From Leptotrichia sp. oral taxon 221 (GTDB lineage Bacteria > Fusobacteriota > Fusobacteriia > Fusobacteriales > Leptotrichiaceae): DNA of 64,000 nucleotides. Under the pieces are notes generated by a model that was given only the letters and a program-made list of their open reading frames with translations, was not told the origin of the DNA and did not search any database. Of this stretch, positions 45,034 through 55,887 are shown one piece after another. A program made the position numbers and the translations under genes. Numbering within the stretch: the first letter of the stretch is position 1; the number at the start of each line of letters is the position of its first letter. The DNA lies in assembly GCF_018128245.1 (NCBI RefSeq), contig NZ_CP072378.1, positions 1,922,001-1,986,000 on the forward strand, given 5' to 3'.

Positions 45034-47064
45034 TTAAATATTTATCATTTTATCAATAGAATTTTCTAATTTTTTCAATGTAGAAATTCTATTATTTTTA
45101 ATTTTTTTATCTTCAACATTAATTATAACGTTATCGAAATAGTTATTAATTACATTTGCATTATTCAATAAAACTTGAATGTAATTTGCAAATTCTTCAT
45201 TTTCAAGAAATTCCAATTCATTTCCTAATTCAAATATTGCTTTTTCCTCGTCTTTTTCAAATAAGTTTTCTGAAATTTCAGTTTCACCTTTGGTATCTTT
45301 AACTATATTTTTTACCCTTTTCAATAAGTTAATTAATGTTTCGAAATTTTCTGTTTTTGATAATTCCAATAACACTGATAATCTGTCATTTAATTTTACG
45401 ATATTGTTTTCAAGATTAATTTCATATGAAATCAAGTCTTTACTATATTTTTCACCTAAAACATTTGATAATCTTTGTTTAAACAATTCTACCACATTTT
45501 CCACAACATCTTTATCCAACACTTTTTTGTCAGCTGCAAAAATTTCGTAAGCCTTTTCGACTAATTTTTCGTAATTTAACTCTAATTTAGAATCCAATGC
45601 TACTTGAATGATTCCTTGAACTGCTCTTCTCAACGCATAAGGATCTTTTGAACTTGTTGGTTTTAAACCTACTGAATAACAACCTACTACAGTGTCGATT
45701 TTATCAGCAATTCCAGCTAATGCTCCTTCAATAGTTGTCGGCAAAATATCGTTTTGGTATCTTGGCAAATAATGTTCAAAAATTCCAAGTGCTACTTCTC
45801 TATCTTCACCTTGTTTTTCAGCATAAACTGATCCCATAAATCCTTGTAATTTTGTAAATTCTTTTTCTGCAATTACATTCGAAACCAAGTCTGCTTTTGA
45901 AAGTTCCACTGTTCTTAAGATATTTTTCTTTTTCGCTCCATATCCCAATTCATCTGTCAAATATTCAGCGATTTTTTTACTTCTTTGCATTTTTTCGTAA
46001 ATTGTTCCCATATCTTTTTGGAATGTAACTTCTTTTAATTTTTCCACATTATCGGCAAATTTACCTTTTAAATCTTCGTCAAAGAAGAATTTTGCATCAG
46101 CAAGTCTTGGCTCGATAACTTTTTCATTACCTTTTTTCACAACTTCCGAATACTCAGGTGCATTTCTAATTACAATAAATTTATTTGTCAATCTTCCATT
46201 TGCATCTTTCACTGGAAAATATCTTTGGTGTGTTTCCATAGTTATCGTAATAATATCTTCTGGAAGGTCCAAATAATCAGGATTGAACTCACCTTTTATC
46301 GCAAAAGGATATTCCACCAAATTCACAACTTCTTCCAATAAATAATTATTGATAATTGCAACATCACCATCATTTTCACAATTTTCTTTTATACTTTTCA
46401 AAATTTCTGCTTTTCTATCAGCTTTTCTAGCAATTACACTATTTTCTCTCAATTTTGAAACATATTCGTCAGGATTTGAAATTTCAACATCTTGTGGTGC
46501 AAAATATCTCATTCCACGAGTTTTGTTTCCACCTTTTAATCCTTCAAACTCAAAAGGCAATACTTCTGTTCCAAGCAAAGTCACAAACCATTTTATCGGT
46601 CTTGCAAATCTAAATGTTCTATCTGACCATTTCATTGATTTTTCAAACTCGATTTTTTTAATAACATTCGACAATATTTCTGGCAACACTTCTTTTGTAG
46701 GTTTTCCAGCAATAAATTTTTCAATTGAAATATATTTCCCTTTTTCATTTTCGATAATTTTTACATCATCAGGTGTCGCTCCTTGTGATTTTATAAATCC
46801 TTCTCCAGCTTTTGTCAATGCTCCATCTTTATAAGCGATTTCCACTGAAGGTCCAACACTTTTTTTATCCAAATCCGCTTGTTTTTCAGCAATATCTTTA
46901 ACAATAATCGCCACTCTTCTAGGCGTACTAAAAGACTCTATTTCTGAAAACGCAATTCTTTCTTCTTTTAACTCTTTTTCCGCAATTTTTTTCAAATTAC
47001 TTTCAGCCTCGTCTACATATCTCGAAGGCAATTCTTCTAATCCTATTTCAAAAAGAAAATTCAA
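45034..47064 (-). CDS. glyS: Glycyl-tRNA synthetase beta subunit
   Basis: 676 residues: NFLFEIGLEELPSRYV, FSTPRRVAIIVKDI and a C-terminal DALR-like anticodon-binding domain after about 560. The beta chain carries the tRNA recognition part of the alpha2beta2 enzyme. It is normally next to glyQ; here about 2 kb holding two other genes separates them. A terminator is not obvious at its end. GAAAGGAGTG precedes the ATG. Confidence 0.97.
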   Translation of the reverse strand: MNFLFEIGLEELPSRYVDEAESNLKKIAEKELKEERIAFSEIESFSTPRRVAIIVKDIAEKQADLDKKSVGPSVEIAYKDGALTKAGEGFIKSQGATPDDVKIIENEKGKYISIEKFIAGKPTKEVLPEILSNVIKKIEFEKSMKWSDRTFRFARPIKWFVTLLGTEVLPFEFEGLKGGNKTRGMRYFAPQDVEISNPDEYVSKLRENSVIARKADRKAEILKSIKENCENDGDVAIINNYLLEEVVNLVEYPFAIKGEFNPDYLDLPEDIITITMETHQRYFPVKDANGRLTNKFIVIRNAPEYSEVVKKGNEKVIEPRLADAKFFFDEDLKGKFADNVEKLKEVTFQKDMGTIYEKMQRSKKIAEYLTDELGYGAKKKNILRTVELSKADLVSNVIAEKEFTKLQGFMGSVYAEKQGEDREVALGIFEHYLPRYQNDILPTTIEGALAGIADKIDTVVGCYSVGLKPTSSKDPYALRRAVQGIIQVALDSKLELNYEKLVEKAYEIFAADKKVLDKDVVENVVELFKQRLSNVLGEKYSKDLISYEINLENNIVKLNDRLSVLLELSKTENFETLINLLKRVKNIVKDTKGETEISENLFEKDEEKAIFELGNELEFLENEEFANYIQVLLNNANVINNYFDNVIINVEDKKIKNNRISTLKKLENSIDKMINI

Positions 47065-47152
47065 TTTTTTTCACTCCTTTCGGTATTTACACTCTTCTTT
47101 TTTTATTTTTTATAAATTTTCGCCCAAAAAGAAGTAAAAAAGACTTTATTTT

Positions 47153-47761
47153 TTATTTTAATTTCTCATATTTTCTTATAAATTTTTCCTCAAATTCCTC
47201 TTTTGAGTAGGTGTGTACATTTTTAAAACAATAATTTTTAAATTTTTCAAGTCCAAAACAAATGATTTCATCTTTACCAAAAGTATTTTCTCCAACTGAT
47301 AAACTGCTTCCCTGATTTATAAAATAATTTCCAATCTCTGAAATGGAATTCTTTTCATTTGGTAAATTTTTTTCTTCATTATAGACTAAAATATAATTTG
47401 TAATTTCTTTTAAAGTATTTAAAGATTTTTCTTCAATATCTCCTAAAACAAACATACTATTAAGAATCTTTAACTCTATATCCTTTAATTTTTTTATATC
47501 AATTCTATTAGACTTATCAAGTAATTTCCCATTTTTAAATTCAATAAAAGTATATCTTCTATCGCTATGTAAAAATAAAACATCATTTGTTTTTAGCTGA
47601 ATTCTCAAATTATTATTTCTAGTGTACTTATCTCCTCCAACACTATCAAAATTAATTACTTTAATTTGACTTTCTGTCATATATTCTTCATTGTTATCAT
47701 CTTTTGAAGTTTGCTTTAATGTAGAAGTATTGTATATTTTCAAATTAATTTTTTTACTCAT
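47153..47761 (-). CDS. Small partner of the ATPase; possible PD-(D/E)XK-like effector
   Basis: 202 residues, no family recognised. The strand-turn VLFLHSDRRYTFIEFKNGKL (61-80) contains D67, E74 and K76; the E-x-K pattern in IEFKNGK resembles PD-(D/E)XK nuclease cores. It is followed by helices, then YILVYNEEKN (about 124-132) and a conserved-looking tail FKNYCFKNVHTYSKEEFEEKF. The ATG lies inside the last codons of the ATPase gene (8-nt overlap), so both are made together. Placed between glyQ and glyS. A nuclease or toxin role is inference from the motif and context only. Confidence 0.75.
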   Translation of the reverse strand: MSKKINLKIYNTSTLKQTSKDDNNEEYMTESQIKVINFDSVGGDKYTRNNNLRIQLKTNDVLFLHSDRRYTFIEFKNGKLLDKSNRIDIKKLKDIELKILNSMFVLGDIEEKSLNTLKEITNYILVYNEEKNLPNEKNSISEIGNYFINQGSSLSVGENTFGKDEIICFGLEKFKNYCFKNVHTYSKEEFEEKFIRKYEKLK

Positions 47762-49010
47762 CTAAATCACTGCTATATCTAATATTTTCTAAATCCTGAA
47801 TCGGTCTTGCTAATTTTCTATAAATTTCTCTTGTATTTCCTGTTACATCTTTTATAATACTACTATTTCCTTCATTTTCAGCCACATAATATTTACATTT
47901 ATCATCAATTTTATGTCGTTCCGAAAAAACTTCAATTGCATTTAAAAAATATGGACTATGTGTTGTCAATAAAATATGCATTCCAAACTCTCTTTGCAAT
48001 AAAACTATCAATTCAGCAAATTTTAGTTGCCATTCTGGATGTAAATGAATTTCTGGCTCATCAAGAATTATTGTTCCATTTTCTTCCAAAGTTCCATTTT
48101 GCAATAACATTTTTATAATTGCAAAAGTTTTAAGCCCTGTAGATAAATTTTTTAAGTCAATATCTTCACCATTTTTTCTGTAAACAAATTTAGAATTTTT
48201 ATTTTCCAAAATTTCTCCACTCAAAACACTGTTTAATTTTTGGTAAATATTATTCAATTTTTTCTTCACTTTTATTTCAGAAATAACACTATTTTCGTTT
48301 TCTGAAAAAACATTGGTTGCTAAATGTGTCTGGTGATTCTCACCCTCGAAATCATAACTATCCAAAATAAATGGATTGTCAATATACATTGTTTCTTTAT
48401 TTATTAAAAAATAATTTTGAACATCTGAAATTTCATTATTTTCAATTTTTAAATCTATTTCTTTATCTTTTATTTTAAGACTTATTTCTCCAATATTCAT
48501 TTTTTCTTTAGAAAAAACGGCATTAATTTGATTATGAAATTCTTTATTCATAATTCGTGAAACAATAACTTTTATGATTTCTTTGTCTGAAATTTTTAAA
48601 GTTTCATTTATTTTTTGAACAAAATTTGAAATATTTTCAATTTTTAGATCTTTTTTATAATTATTAATTATAATTTTTATCTCATCTTCTGAATAATTTT
48701 TATTATTTTTTAAAAGTTCAATAGCAATTTTTTCCCTCGTACTGTTAAAAATTTCAAAAAAAGAATTATAATCCATTGAAAGATTTTTATAAACATTTTC
48801 TTTTATGATTTCATCTATAATTTTTTCTAACTCAGAAACTTTTTCATTATAAACTTTCTCATCAATTTCATAAAATCCATTAAAAACACTCCACAAAACT
48901 TTCCCAACCGTACTTTTCCCAGTATCATTTTCACCAGTGATAACCGTTATTCCATCAATTACAACTTCAGCATTTTTTAATTTCCCGATATTGTTTATTG
49001 TTAGTTTCAT
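47754..49010 (-). CDS. AAA/ABC-type ATPase (AAA15/OLD-like), candidate defence sensor
   Basis: 418 residues from MKLTINNIGKLKNAEVVIDG. Walker A GENDTGKS (26-33), a long lysine/isoleucine-rich coil-like insert (about 45-200), signature-like LSTGLKTFAII, Walker B TIILDEPEIHLHP (about 313-325), and the H-loop LLTTHSPYFLNA (about 347-358). These mark SMC/ABC-type P-loop ATPases such as OLD, PtuA and RloA families. No TOPRIM domain follows, unlike class 1 OLD. AAGGAG before 49010 selects this start over 49031. It is coupled to the following small gene. Confidence 0.85.
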   Translation of the reverse strand: MKLTINNIGKLKNAEVVIDGITVITGENDTGKSTVGKVLWSVFNGFYEIDEKVYNEKVSELEKIIDEIIKENVYKNLSMDYNSFFEIFNSTREKIAIELLKNNKNYSEDEIKIIINNYKKDLKIENISNFVQKINETLKISDKEIIKVIVSRIMNKEFHNQINAVFSKEKMNIGEISLKIKDKEIDLKIENNEISDVQNYFLINKETMYIDNPFILDSYDFEGENHQTHLATNVFSENENSVISEIKVKKKLNNIYQKLNSVLSGEILENKNSKFVYRKNGEDIDLKNLSTGLKTFAIIKMLLQNGTLEENGTIILDEPEIHLHPEWQLKFAELIVLLQREFGMHILLTTHSPYFLNAIEVFSERHKIDDKCKYYVAENEGNSSIIKDVTGNTREIYRKLARPIQDLENIRYSSDLDE

Positions 49011-49061
49011 CGCACACTCCTTCCTTCTCAAAATCTTTTGAAAAGCCCCCTTTTATATTTC

Positions 49062-49931
49062 TTATTTTTTCAACAATGGATATCCCAATTCTTTTCTTGT
49101 CGCCACAAATTGTTCGGCACATTTTTTAGCTAAATCTCTTACTCTTAAGATGTAAGACATTCTTTCTGTTGTACTGATTGCACCTCTTGCGTCAAGATTG
49201 TTAAATGTGTGTGAACATTTTAGCACATAATCGTAAGCTGGTAATACCAAGTTATGATTCAAGCAATTTAATGCTTCTTTTTCATACATATCGAATAATT
49301 GGAAGTGCATTGGCACATCGGCTACTTCAAAGCTGTATTTCGACATTTCGTACTCGAATTGGAATCTTCTTTCTCCGTATTTTACACCTTTTGTCCACTC
49401 TAAATCTTTTACATCATCTTTATTTTGTAAATAAAGTGCGATTCTTTCAAGTCCATAAGTTAATTCTGATGGAACAATTTCAACTTCTAATCCTCCAACT
49501 TGTTGGAAATAAGTAAATTGAGTTACTTCCATTCCATCTAACCATACTTCCCATCCAAGTCCCCATGCTCCTAATGTAGGACTTTCCCAGTTATCCTCTA
49601 CAAATCTTATATCATGCTCTTTCGGATCAATTCCTAGTGCAACCAAACTTTCTAAATATAATTCTTGTATATTTTCTGGCGATGGTTTCATTATTACTTG
49701 AAATTGGTGATGTTGATAAACTCTATTTGGATTTTCTCCATATCTTCCATCTTTTGGTCTTCTCGATGGCTCAACATACGCAATATTCCAAGGTTCTGGT
49801 CCTAATGACATCAAAAATGTATCAGGGTTAAAAGTCCCCGCTCCAGTTTCCACATCATAAGGATTCCCAATTACACAACCTTTTTCTCCCCAAAATTTTT
49901 GAAGAGTTAATATAATTTCCTGAAAAGTCAT
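49062..49931 (-). CDS. glyQ: Glycyl-tRNA synthetase alpha subunit
   Basis: 289 residues: [21 protein letters not shown] and then the class II core with [27 protein letters not shown] and [20 protein letters not shown]. Holds the catalytic site of the alpha2beta2 enzyme. The ATG overlaps the stop of the upstream membrane-protein gene by four bases (ATGA). The downstream genes are the ATPase cassette (51-nt gap) and then glyS. Confidence 0.98.
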   Translation of the reverse strand: MTFQEIILTLQKFWGEKGCVIGNPYDVETGAGTFNPDTFLMSLGPEPWNIAYVEPSRRPKDGRYGENPNRVYQHHQFQVIMKPSPENIQELYLESLVALGIDPKEHDIRFVEDNWESPTLGAWGLGWEVWLDGMEVTQFTYFQQVGGLEVEIVPSELTYGLERIALYLQNKDDVKDLEWTKGVKYGERRFQFEYEMSKYSFEVADVPMHFQLFDMYEKEALNCLNHNLVLPAYDYVLKCSHTFNNLDARGAISTTERMSYILRVRDLAKKCAEQFVATRKELGYPLLKK

Positions 49932-50626
49932 TTATCTCTATCCTTTCTCTTTTTTATTAATTTTATTTTCAAAATCACTGCTACTAAAGTCAATAATACT
50001 ATAGTTGTATATTTAATAGTATTAAACGTTGTTATATTTATTTTATTTGATAAATAATTATCCTCTATAAATTTATAATATGGTGATAATTTCTTTTTTT
50101 CTCCATATTGTCGTATAACTTTAAATGGATATTTCAAATCAAGGTTTTTTATTTTTAATTTTTCTTTTAATTGTTCTTCTGTTAAATTAAATATTTCTTC
50201 TTTTGAATTGATGATAAAATATCCTGATTTTTTATCTATTTTTTTTCTTTCTTTTTCAGTTAATTCATCATATCCCGCCAAATAAAAAATATCACTTGGA
50301 AGCTCTTCAATTTTATTAATATAGCCAATCCAATTATTTTTTTCTTTTTTTAAACCTTCTAAATAACCGACATTCGTTAAATAATAAGCAGTATGTTCAA
50401 AATCTTCTATTTCTACCAAATATCCATTTTTTAATTTTAAAACTGTATTTTCTTTAACAGGAAACCAAACAAAGAAAAATAAGAGCACAAAAATTAGTAT
50501 TCCAATATTTATTTTAAATGTTGTTCTTAGTTTATTTTTTGAAATTATTATGCTTATAATCAAAATAATCACTACTATAATTAGAACAAAAAATAACAAT
50601 ACTAAGATTAGCCCTCCAAACATCAA
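49928..50626 (-). CDS. Membrane protein of unknown function
   Basis: 232 residues: two N-terminal hydrophobic helices (about 1-27 and 35-53, [21 protein letters not shown] and [17 protein letters not shown]), a soluble region (about 54-200) with [18 protein letters not shown], and a C-terminal helix ([14 protein letters not shown]) followed by a basic end. No family recognised. It sits between lspA and glyQ with a 4-nt overlap with glyQ, so it is expressed with aminoacylation and lipoprotein genes, but no functional link is evident. Confidence 0.7.
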   Translation of the reverse strand: MMFGGLILVLLFFVLIIVVIILIISIIISKNKLRTTFKINIGILIFVLLFFFVWFPVKENTVLKLKNGYLVEIEDFEHTAYYLTNVGYLEGLKKEKNNWIGYINKIEELPSDIFYLAGYDELTEKERKKIDKKSGYFIINSKEEIFNLTEEQLKEKLKIKNLDLKYPFKVIRQYGEKKKLSPYYKFIEDNYLSNKINITTFNTIKYTTIVLLTLVAVILKIKLIKKRKDRDK

Positions 50627-51097
50627 TTATTCACCACTCTTTTTCTCTCTACACTTTCTCACTAAATAATCAATAACAATAATATAAATCCCAATATGAA
50701 CATACATATCTGCAACATTGAACACAAAATTCCAAATTCCACGAAAATCTATCATATCAATTACAAAATTTCTAAAAACTCTGTCAATCATATTTCCTAA
50801 TGCTCCAGCTGCAACGATTGAAATACCAATTTTTGTCCATTTTGTATAATTTTTAAAATTTTTAATTTCTGTCGCAACGATATAACCAATCAAAATTAAA
50901 CTTCCTATCGTAAAAAGATTTATTTTCCCTTGAAATAATCCAAAAATTCCTCCGTGATTTTCAACATAAGTTAAATTAAAAAAATTTTTGATTATTGGGA
51001 TAGAAAATCCTATTTGTCCATGTGCTGCTTGATACATGGCTTGTTTTGTGATTTGATCAATCGCTGCTAACACTACTAAAATCACTACGTATAACAT
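50627..51097 (-). CDS. lspA: Lipoprotein signal peptidase
   Basis: 156 residues, four membrane helices. The catalytic aspartates are in GNMIDRVF and NVADMYVHIG; FVIDMIDF is the conserved segment between them. It cleaves prolipoproteins after diacylglyceryl transfer. Three nt after ileS, the ileS-lspA order common to many bacteria. Confidence 0.96.
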   Translation of the reverse strand: MLYVVILVVLAAIDQITKQAMYQAAHGQIGFSIPIIKNFFNLTYVENHGGIFGLFQGKINLFTIGSLILIGYIVATEIKNFKNYTKWTKIGISIVAAGALGNMIDRVFRNFVIDMIDFRGIWNFVFNVADMYVHIGIYIIVIDYLVRKCREKKSGE

Positions 51098-51100
51098 CTA

Positions 51101-53896
51101 TTACCCTTCCAGCTCAGCAAGAACTTTAGCACATCTTGGGTCTACATCTGGATATCTTTCATCTTTTCCAACTTCTTCGCTGTATTTCCAACATCTTTCA
51201 CATTTTTTACCTAATGCTTTTGTTACACCGATTGAAACTCCTTCGATTTCACTTTTTTCTAATTCATCGTCTACAAATTTAGTTTGTGACACGATAAATA
51301 AATCAGAAACTTCATCTTCTGTGTAATCTTTTAAGAATGAATAATCATCGTTTGTGATGTTTAAAAGAACTCTTGCATCAAGCGAATGTCCGATTAATCC
51401 TTCTTGTCTTTGTGCTTCGATTTTTTTGTTTACTTCTTTTCTTAAATGAGCGATTTTTTCCCATTTTTTCGCTAATTCTTCATTTTTGTAAGCTGGATTT
51501 GGATCAATCCAAGATGCCAAATGTACACTTTCTTCATCTTTCAATGACGCAGGAATTCTTTCCCAAATTTCTTCAGCTGTAAATGACAATACTGGCGAAA
51601 TTATTCTTACTAACACTTTCAACACTTCTGTTAATACAGTTTGAGCACTTCTTCTTTCAAGCGATTTAGGTCCTTCACAGTAAAGTCTATCTTTTACGAT
51701 ATCCAAGTAGAATGAAGACATTTCGATTGAACAGAAGTATGTAATTTCTTGGAATAGGTTGTAAAATTCGTATTTGTCGTAGTACTCAGTTGTTTTTTCT
51801 TTCAATTCTTCCAATTTATGCATTGCCCATTTATCAATTTCAAACATATCGTTATAGTCAACTTTTTCAGTCGCATAATCGAAATCATTTAAGTTACCCA
51901 TTAGGAATCTAGCTGTATTTCTAATTCTTCTATACGCATCTGACATTTGTTGTAAAATGTTTTCAGAAATTCTTACATCTTCCCTGTAATCTACTGATGA
52001 TACCCAAAGTCTTAAAATATCTGCTCCATATTTTTCAATAATATCTTTTGGAACAATTGTATTTCCAAGCGATTTAGACATTTTTCTACCTTGTCCATCC
52101 ATTACAAATCCATGAGTTAAAACTCTTTTGTATGGTGCATCTTTTGTACTTGCGATTGAAGTTAATAATGAAGATTGGAACCATCCTCTATGTTGGTCAC
52201 TTCCTTCTAAATACAAATCAGCTGGTCTTGGCAAGTTTCTTGGTACTAAAACTCCTCTGTGAGAAACTCCTGAATCAAACCAAACATCCATGATACTTCT
52301 TTCTTTTCTAATTTCTATATCTTTTAAGTTTAATTTTTCCAATAATTCTTCACCGATAATTTCTTTAGCTTCATATTTCCACCAAATATCAGTTCCTTCT
52401 TTTTTCACTAATTCGATAACTCTATCCATAATTTCAGAATCGTAAATCACTTCATTTGTTTCTTTGTTATAGAATAATGGAATTGGTACTCCCCAAACTC
52501 TTTGTCTTGAAATTGTCCAATCTGGTCTTGTTTCAATCATCGCATTAATTCTATTTTTACCCCATTCAGGCACGAATTCTACTTTTTTCAACGCATCTAA
52601 CGCATTTTGTCTGATGTCGCTTTCATCTACGCTAATGAACCATTGTTCAGTCGCTCTAAAAATAACTGGTTTTTTACTTCTCCAATCATGTGGATAAGAG
52701 TGAACGAAAGTTGTGTGATACAACATATGTCCGCTTTCAGTTAAGTCTTCAACAATCGCTTTACTTGCTTTTGCATAGAACATTCCTTCATATTTTCCAG
52801 CTTCTTTAGTCATATGCCCTTTATCATCTACTGGCGACAAAATTCCAATGTTATATTTCAATGAATAATTATAGTCATCTGCCCCATGTCCCGGTGCTGT
52901 ATGAACTGCTCCTGTACCTGCATCTATTGTTACATAATCAGCATTCATTACTAACCCTTTTCTATCTAAGAACGGATGTTGATAATGAGTGTATTCCAAT
53001 TCTGTCCCTTTAAATTCTTTTAATAATTCATACGACAAGTCCAATGTTTTAAATACATCTTCAGCCAAGTCTTTTGCAACTACAAGATTACCTTTTTCAG
53101 TTTTATACAATCCGTAATCAAATTCAGGATGTAAGAATACTCCCAAGTTTGCTGGCAATGTCCAAGGTGTTGTTGTCCAAATTAAAATACTTGCTTCATC
53201 CACACCTAATTTATCAGTCAAATCTTTTTCCCCTTCAAATTTTACATAAATTGAATGAGAAGTTACATCTTTATACTCAATTTCTGCTTCTGCAAGTGCA
53301 GTTTCAGTAGTTGGCGACCAGTATACTGGTTTTAACCCTTTATAAATATATCCATTTTCATAAATTTCTTTAAATACTTTTAATTGTTCTGCTTCAAATT
53401 CTGGTTTTAATGTGATATAAGGATTATCCCAATCTCCTAAAACTCCAAGTCTTACAAACTCTTTCTTTTGTTTTTCTACCCATTTCAAAGCATATTTTTT
53501 ACATTCTTGTCTAATTTGAAGAGGAGTCATTGCTTTTGCTTTTTCTCCCAATTCTTCCATGATTTTCCATTCGATTGGAAGTCCGTGAGTATCCCAACCT
53601 GGAATATATGGAGCATTATACCCTCTCAATCTTTTATACTTCAAAATTATATCTTTTAACACTTTATTCATCGCATGTCCAATATGAATATCTCCATTTG
53701 CATACGGTGGTCCATCGTGTAAAATAAAGAACGGATGACCTTCTTTTAATGATTTTTCATAAATGCTAGATTTTGTCCAATCTCTTAAAGTCAATGGTTC
53801 TTTTTGTGCTAAATTAGCTTTCATTTTAAAACTTGTTTTTGGCAAATTCAGTGTTTTTGCATAATCTACCTTCTCAACATTTTGATTTTCTGACAT
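51101..53896 (-). CDS. ileS: Isoleucyl-tRNA synthetase
   Basis: 931 residues, class I: HIGH motif as [16 protein letters not shown] as [10 protein letters not shown], an editing domain with TTPWTLPAN and [23 protein letters not shown], and a C-terminal zinc ribbon [12 protein letters not shown]...DPRCAKV. It charges tRNA-Ile and edits Val. First gene of the ileS-lspA-glyQ-glyS transcript. No T-box core was seen in the leader. It has a GGAGG ribosome-binding site. Confidence 0.98.
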   Translation of the reverse strand: MSENQNVEKVDYAKTLNLPKTSFKMKANLAQKEPLTLRDWTKSSIYEKSLKEGHPFFILHDGPPYANGDIHIGHAMNKVLKDIILKYKRLRGYNAPYIPGWDTHGLPIEWKIMEELGEKAKAMTPLQIRQECKKYALKWVEKQKKEFVRLGVLGDWDNPYITLKPEFEAEQLKVFKEIYENGYIYKGLKPVYWSPTTETALAEAEIEYKDVTSHSIYVKFEGEKDLTDKLGVDEASILIWTTTPWTLPANLGVFLHPEFDYGLYKTEKGNLVVAKDLAEDVFKTLDLSYELLKEFKGTELEYTHYQHPFLDRKGLVMNADYVTIDAGTGAVHTAPGHGADDYNYSLKYNIGILSPVDDKGHMTKEAGKYEGMFYAKASKAIVEDLTESGHMLYHTTFVHSYPHDWRSKKPVIFRATEQWFISVDESDIRQNALDALKKVEFVPEWGKNRINAMIETRPDWTISRQRVWGVPIPLFYNKETNEVIYDSEIMDRVIELVKKEGTDIWWKYEAKEIIGEELLEKLNLKDIEIRKERSIMDVWFDSGVSHRGVLVPRNLPRPADLYLEGSDQHRGWFQSSLLTSIASTKDAPYKRVLTHGFVMDGQGRKMSKSLGNTIVPKDIIEKYGADILRLWVSSVDYREDVRISENILQQMSDAYRRIRNTARFLMGNLNDFDYATEKVDYNDMFEIDKWAMHKLEELKEKTTEYYDKYEFYNLFQEITYFCSIEMSSFYLDIVKDRLYCEGPKSLERRSAQTVLTEVLKVLVRIISPVLSFTAEEIWERIPASLKDEESVHLASWIDPNPAYKNEELAKKWEKIAHLRKEVNKKIEAQRQEGLIGHSLDARVLLNITNDDYSFLKDYTEDEVSDLFIVSQTKFVDDELEKSEIEGVSIGVTKALGKKCERCWKYSEEVGKDERYPDVDPRCAKVLAELEG

Positions 53897-54022
53897 TATT
53901 TCCTCCTATATTAATTGATACCTCTCTTAATTCAATCTAAATCATTCAAAATTTCAAATTTATTCATTTTTTAGCTCAATTTAAAAAGGTTCATTTTATT
54001 ATCTTTTCTACATTATTTTTTT

Positions 54023-54031
54023 ATTATATCA
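54023..54031 (-). promoter_or_regulatory. Extended -10 promoter of the ileS operon
   Basis: TGATATAAT on the minus strand (TATAAT at 54023-54028) with a weak -35 (TTTAAA) 17 nt upstream. It gives a leader of about 120 nt before ileS. Confidence 0.55.
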
Positions 54032-54085
54032 CGATTTTACTGTTTTTTAAATACGCTATTATTCTTTTTGTCGTTATAAAATAAT

Positions 54086-54129
54086 AAGGAGATACTAGAA
54101 CCTTTCTCTTCAATTCTAATATTCTCCTT
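54086..54129 (-). terminator. Terminator after the lactate permease gene
   Basis: AAGGAGATACTAGAA (54086-54100) pairs with TTCTAATATTCTCCTT (54114-54129) with a small internal mismatch. It lies about 50 nt past the lctP stop; the T run is stronger on the plus strand. Confidence 0.6.
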
Positions 54130-54177
54130 TTTTTAATATTTATTCAATCTCAAAATTTATAAATTAAATAAAGTTGA

Positions 54178-55737
54178 TTATCCAAGCATTCCTGCTCCGA
54201 TGAATGTTAAAATACCTAAAATAGCTGCATAAGCTATCGAATATTTAACAGTAAATTTAAGCATATCTCCTTCTTTACCCATTAATCCAACTGTTGAAGC
54301 GGCAATTGCGATATTTTGTGGAGAAATCATTTTTCCTCCTGTTGCTCCACCTGTACCAGCGGCAATATATAATGCTTTCAATGCATCATGCGATCCTGCT
54401 ATATTTACTTGAACTCCACCAAATAATAAGTTAGATGCCAAGTCACTTCCTGTTACGAATGTACCAATAGTTCCTAAGAATGGCGAAATAACTGGGAATA
54501 ATTTTCCTGTTGCAGCAAATCCTTTTGCTATACTTTCAATCATTCCACTATGTTTCATTACTACTGACAATGCTACAATTCCCATAATTACTACAACTGA
54601 AGGCAATTTACTTAAAATTGTTTCTTTTAAAGTTTCAGCCATAACTTTTGGTTTTACTCCTTGAATAAATCCTGCAATTACTGTTGCAACAAATAATGGT
54701 GCAGCTGGTGCTAAAATCCATTTGAATATTACACTTGGATTTCCTTTATCTTTAAACCAAGTTGCTTCATGTCCTAAAGCAAAATTGAATTGAGTAGTTG
54801 TTGGTTCTAAAGCTTTATGAACAGCTTCTACAACTGGACTTGTTCCAATAATTAAGATTATCATTAAAATATATGGAACCCAAGCCATAAATGCATCTTT
54901 TCCAGTAATAGCTTGACCTTTATTAGATTTTGCACTTTCATCTTCTTTAATAAAGATTTTAGTAGCAACTATCATTAAGATCATTGCAAATAAACTTGAT
55001 AAAATTGTTGGTAATTCTGCACCCATTGCTTTTGCAATAAATGGTTGTGTTAAGTAACCAATGATTGAAGCAATAACTACTGGTAAAATTCCTCTTCCAA
55101 ATGCTGCGTTTTTTCCACCATCAATTTCTTTATTAGCCATTATTACTAAGATAAATGGTATAATACATGTTAATAATAATAATAATAATGATGTGTAAAA
55201 TGCTGTTTCTCCTGCATTCAAATGAAAGTTTGAAATCATTGTTGTTACAGGTAATCCAACTGTCCCAAACGCTGTTGGTGTTGAATTTGCAATTAAACAA
55301 ATTAAAGCGGCATTCAAAGGATTAAATCCTAATGAAACCATGATTGCTGCTGGAATAGCAACTGCTGTTCCATATCCTGCAATACCTTCTATAAATCCAC
55401 CAAATCCCCAAGCTAATACTAACGCTTGAGCTCTTTTATCTGTCGAGATACTTCCTAACATTGATTTGATTGTTTCGATTTTACCAGTTTTTACTGATAA
55501 ATCATAAGCAAATAATGCAGCAAATACTACGAAACCAATAGGCATCCATGCTGTCGCAAATCCTTCAATAATTGAAGCAATAACTCCTTGAACTGGCATT
55601 CTCCATCCCGGCATAACAAAATTTAAAATAATTGCCACTACTAAACTGGCATACGCACTAAACATTGCTGATTTCTTTAAGAATGTCAACAATATCAAAA
55701 ATACAACTATTGGCACTAATCCAACTAAAAATTCCAT
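54178..55737 (-). CDS. lctP: L-lactate permease
   Basis: 519 residues with about 12-14 membrane helices. WGFGGFIEGIAGYGTAVAIPAAIMVSLGF and IANSTPTAFGTVGLPV are LctP/LldP signatures, and GTGGATGGKMISPQNIAIA occurs near the C-terminus. It moves L-lactate with protons; in a fermenter it probably exports lactate. Flanked by terminators, so it is monocistronic. Confidence 0.95.
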   Translation of the reverse strand: MEFLVGLVPIVVFLILLTFLKKSAMFSAYASLVVAIILNFVMPGWRMPVQGVIASIIEGFATAWMPIGFVVFAALFAYDLSVKTGKIETIKSMLGSISTDKRAQALVLAWGFGGFIEGIAGYGTAVAIPAAIMVSLGFNPLNAALICLIANSTPTAFGTVGLPVTTMISNFHLNAGETAFYTSLLLLLLTCIIPFILVIMANKEIDGGKNAAFGRGILPVVIASIIGYLTQPFIAKAMGAELPTILSSLFAMILMIVATKIFIKEDESAKSNKGQAITGKDAFMAWVPYILMIILIIGTSPVVEAVHKALEPTTTQFNFALGHEATWFKDKGNPSVIFKWILAPAAPLFVATVIAGFIQGVKPKVMAETLKETILSKLPSVVVIMGIVALSVVMKHSGMIESIAKGFAATGKLFPVISPFLGTIGTFVTGSDLASNLLFGGVQVNIAGSHDALKALYIAAGTGGATGGKMISPQNIAIAASTVGLMGKEGDMLKFTVKYSIAYAAILGILTFIGAGMLG

Positions 55738-55887
55738 TCCTGAACCTTCCTTCTTTCTTTATATTTTTTTAATAAACTAACACTTTGTACCGTTATATAT
55801 TATCAAATTTTTTTAAAAAGTACAAATATTTTTTTCAAAAATTACCATTTTTATGATATTTTTCATATTTTTATACTTTCTAATTTT

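Noticed and set aside
49932-50626. Glycine riboswitch or T-box upstream of glyQ
   Set aside because: The upstream DNA is coding (membrane protein overlapping glyQ by four bases), so there is no leader.
53897-54085. T-box riboswitch in front of ileS
   Set aside because: No TGGNACCGCG-like core or specifier stem was seen; only an extended -10 and AT-rich leader.
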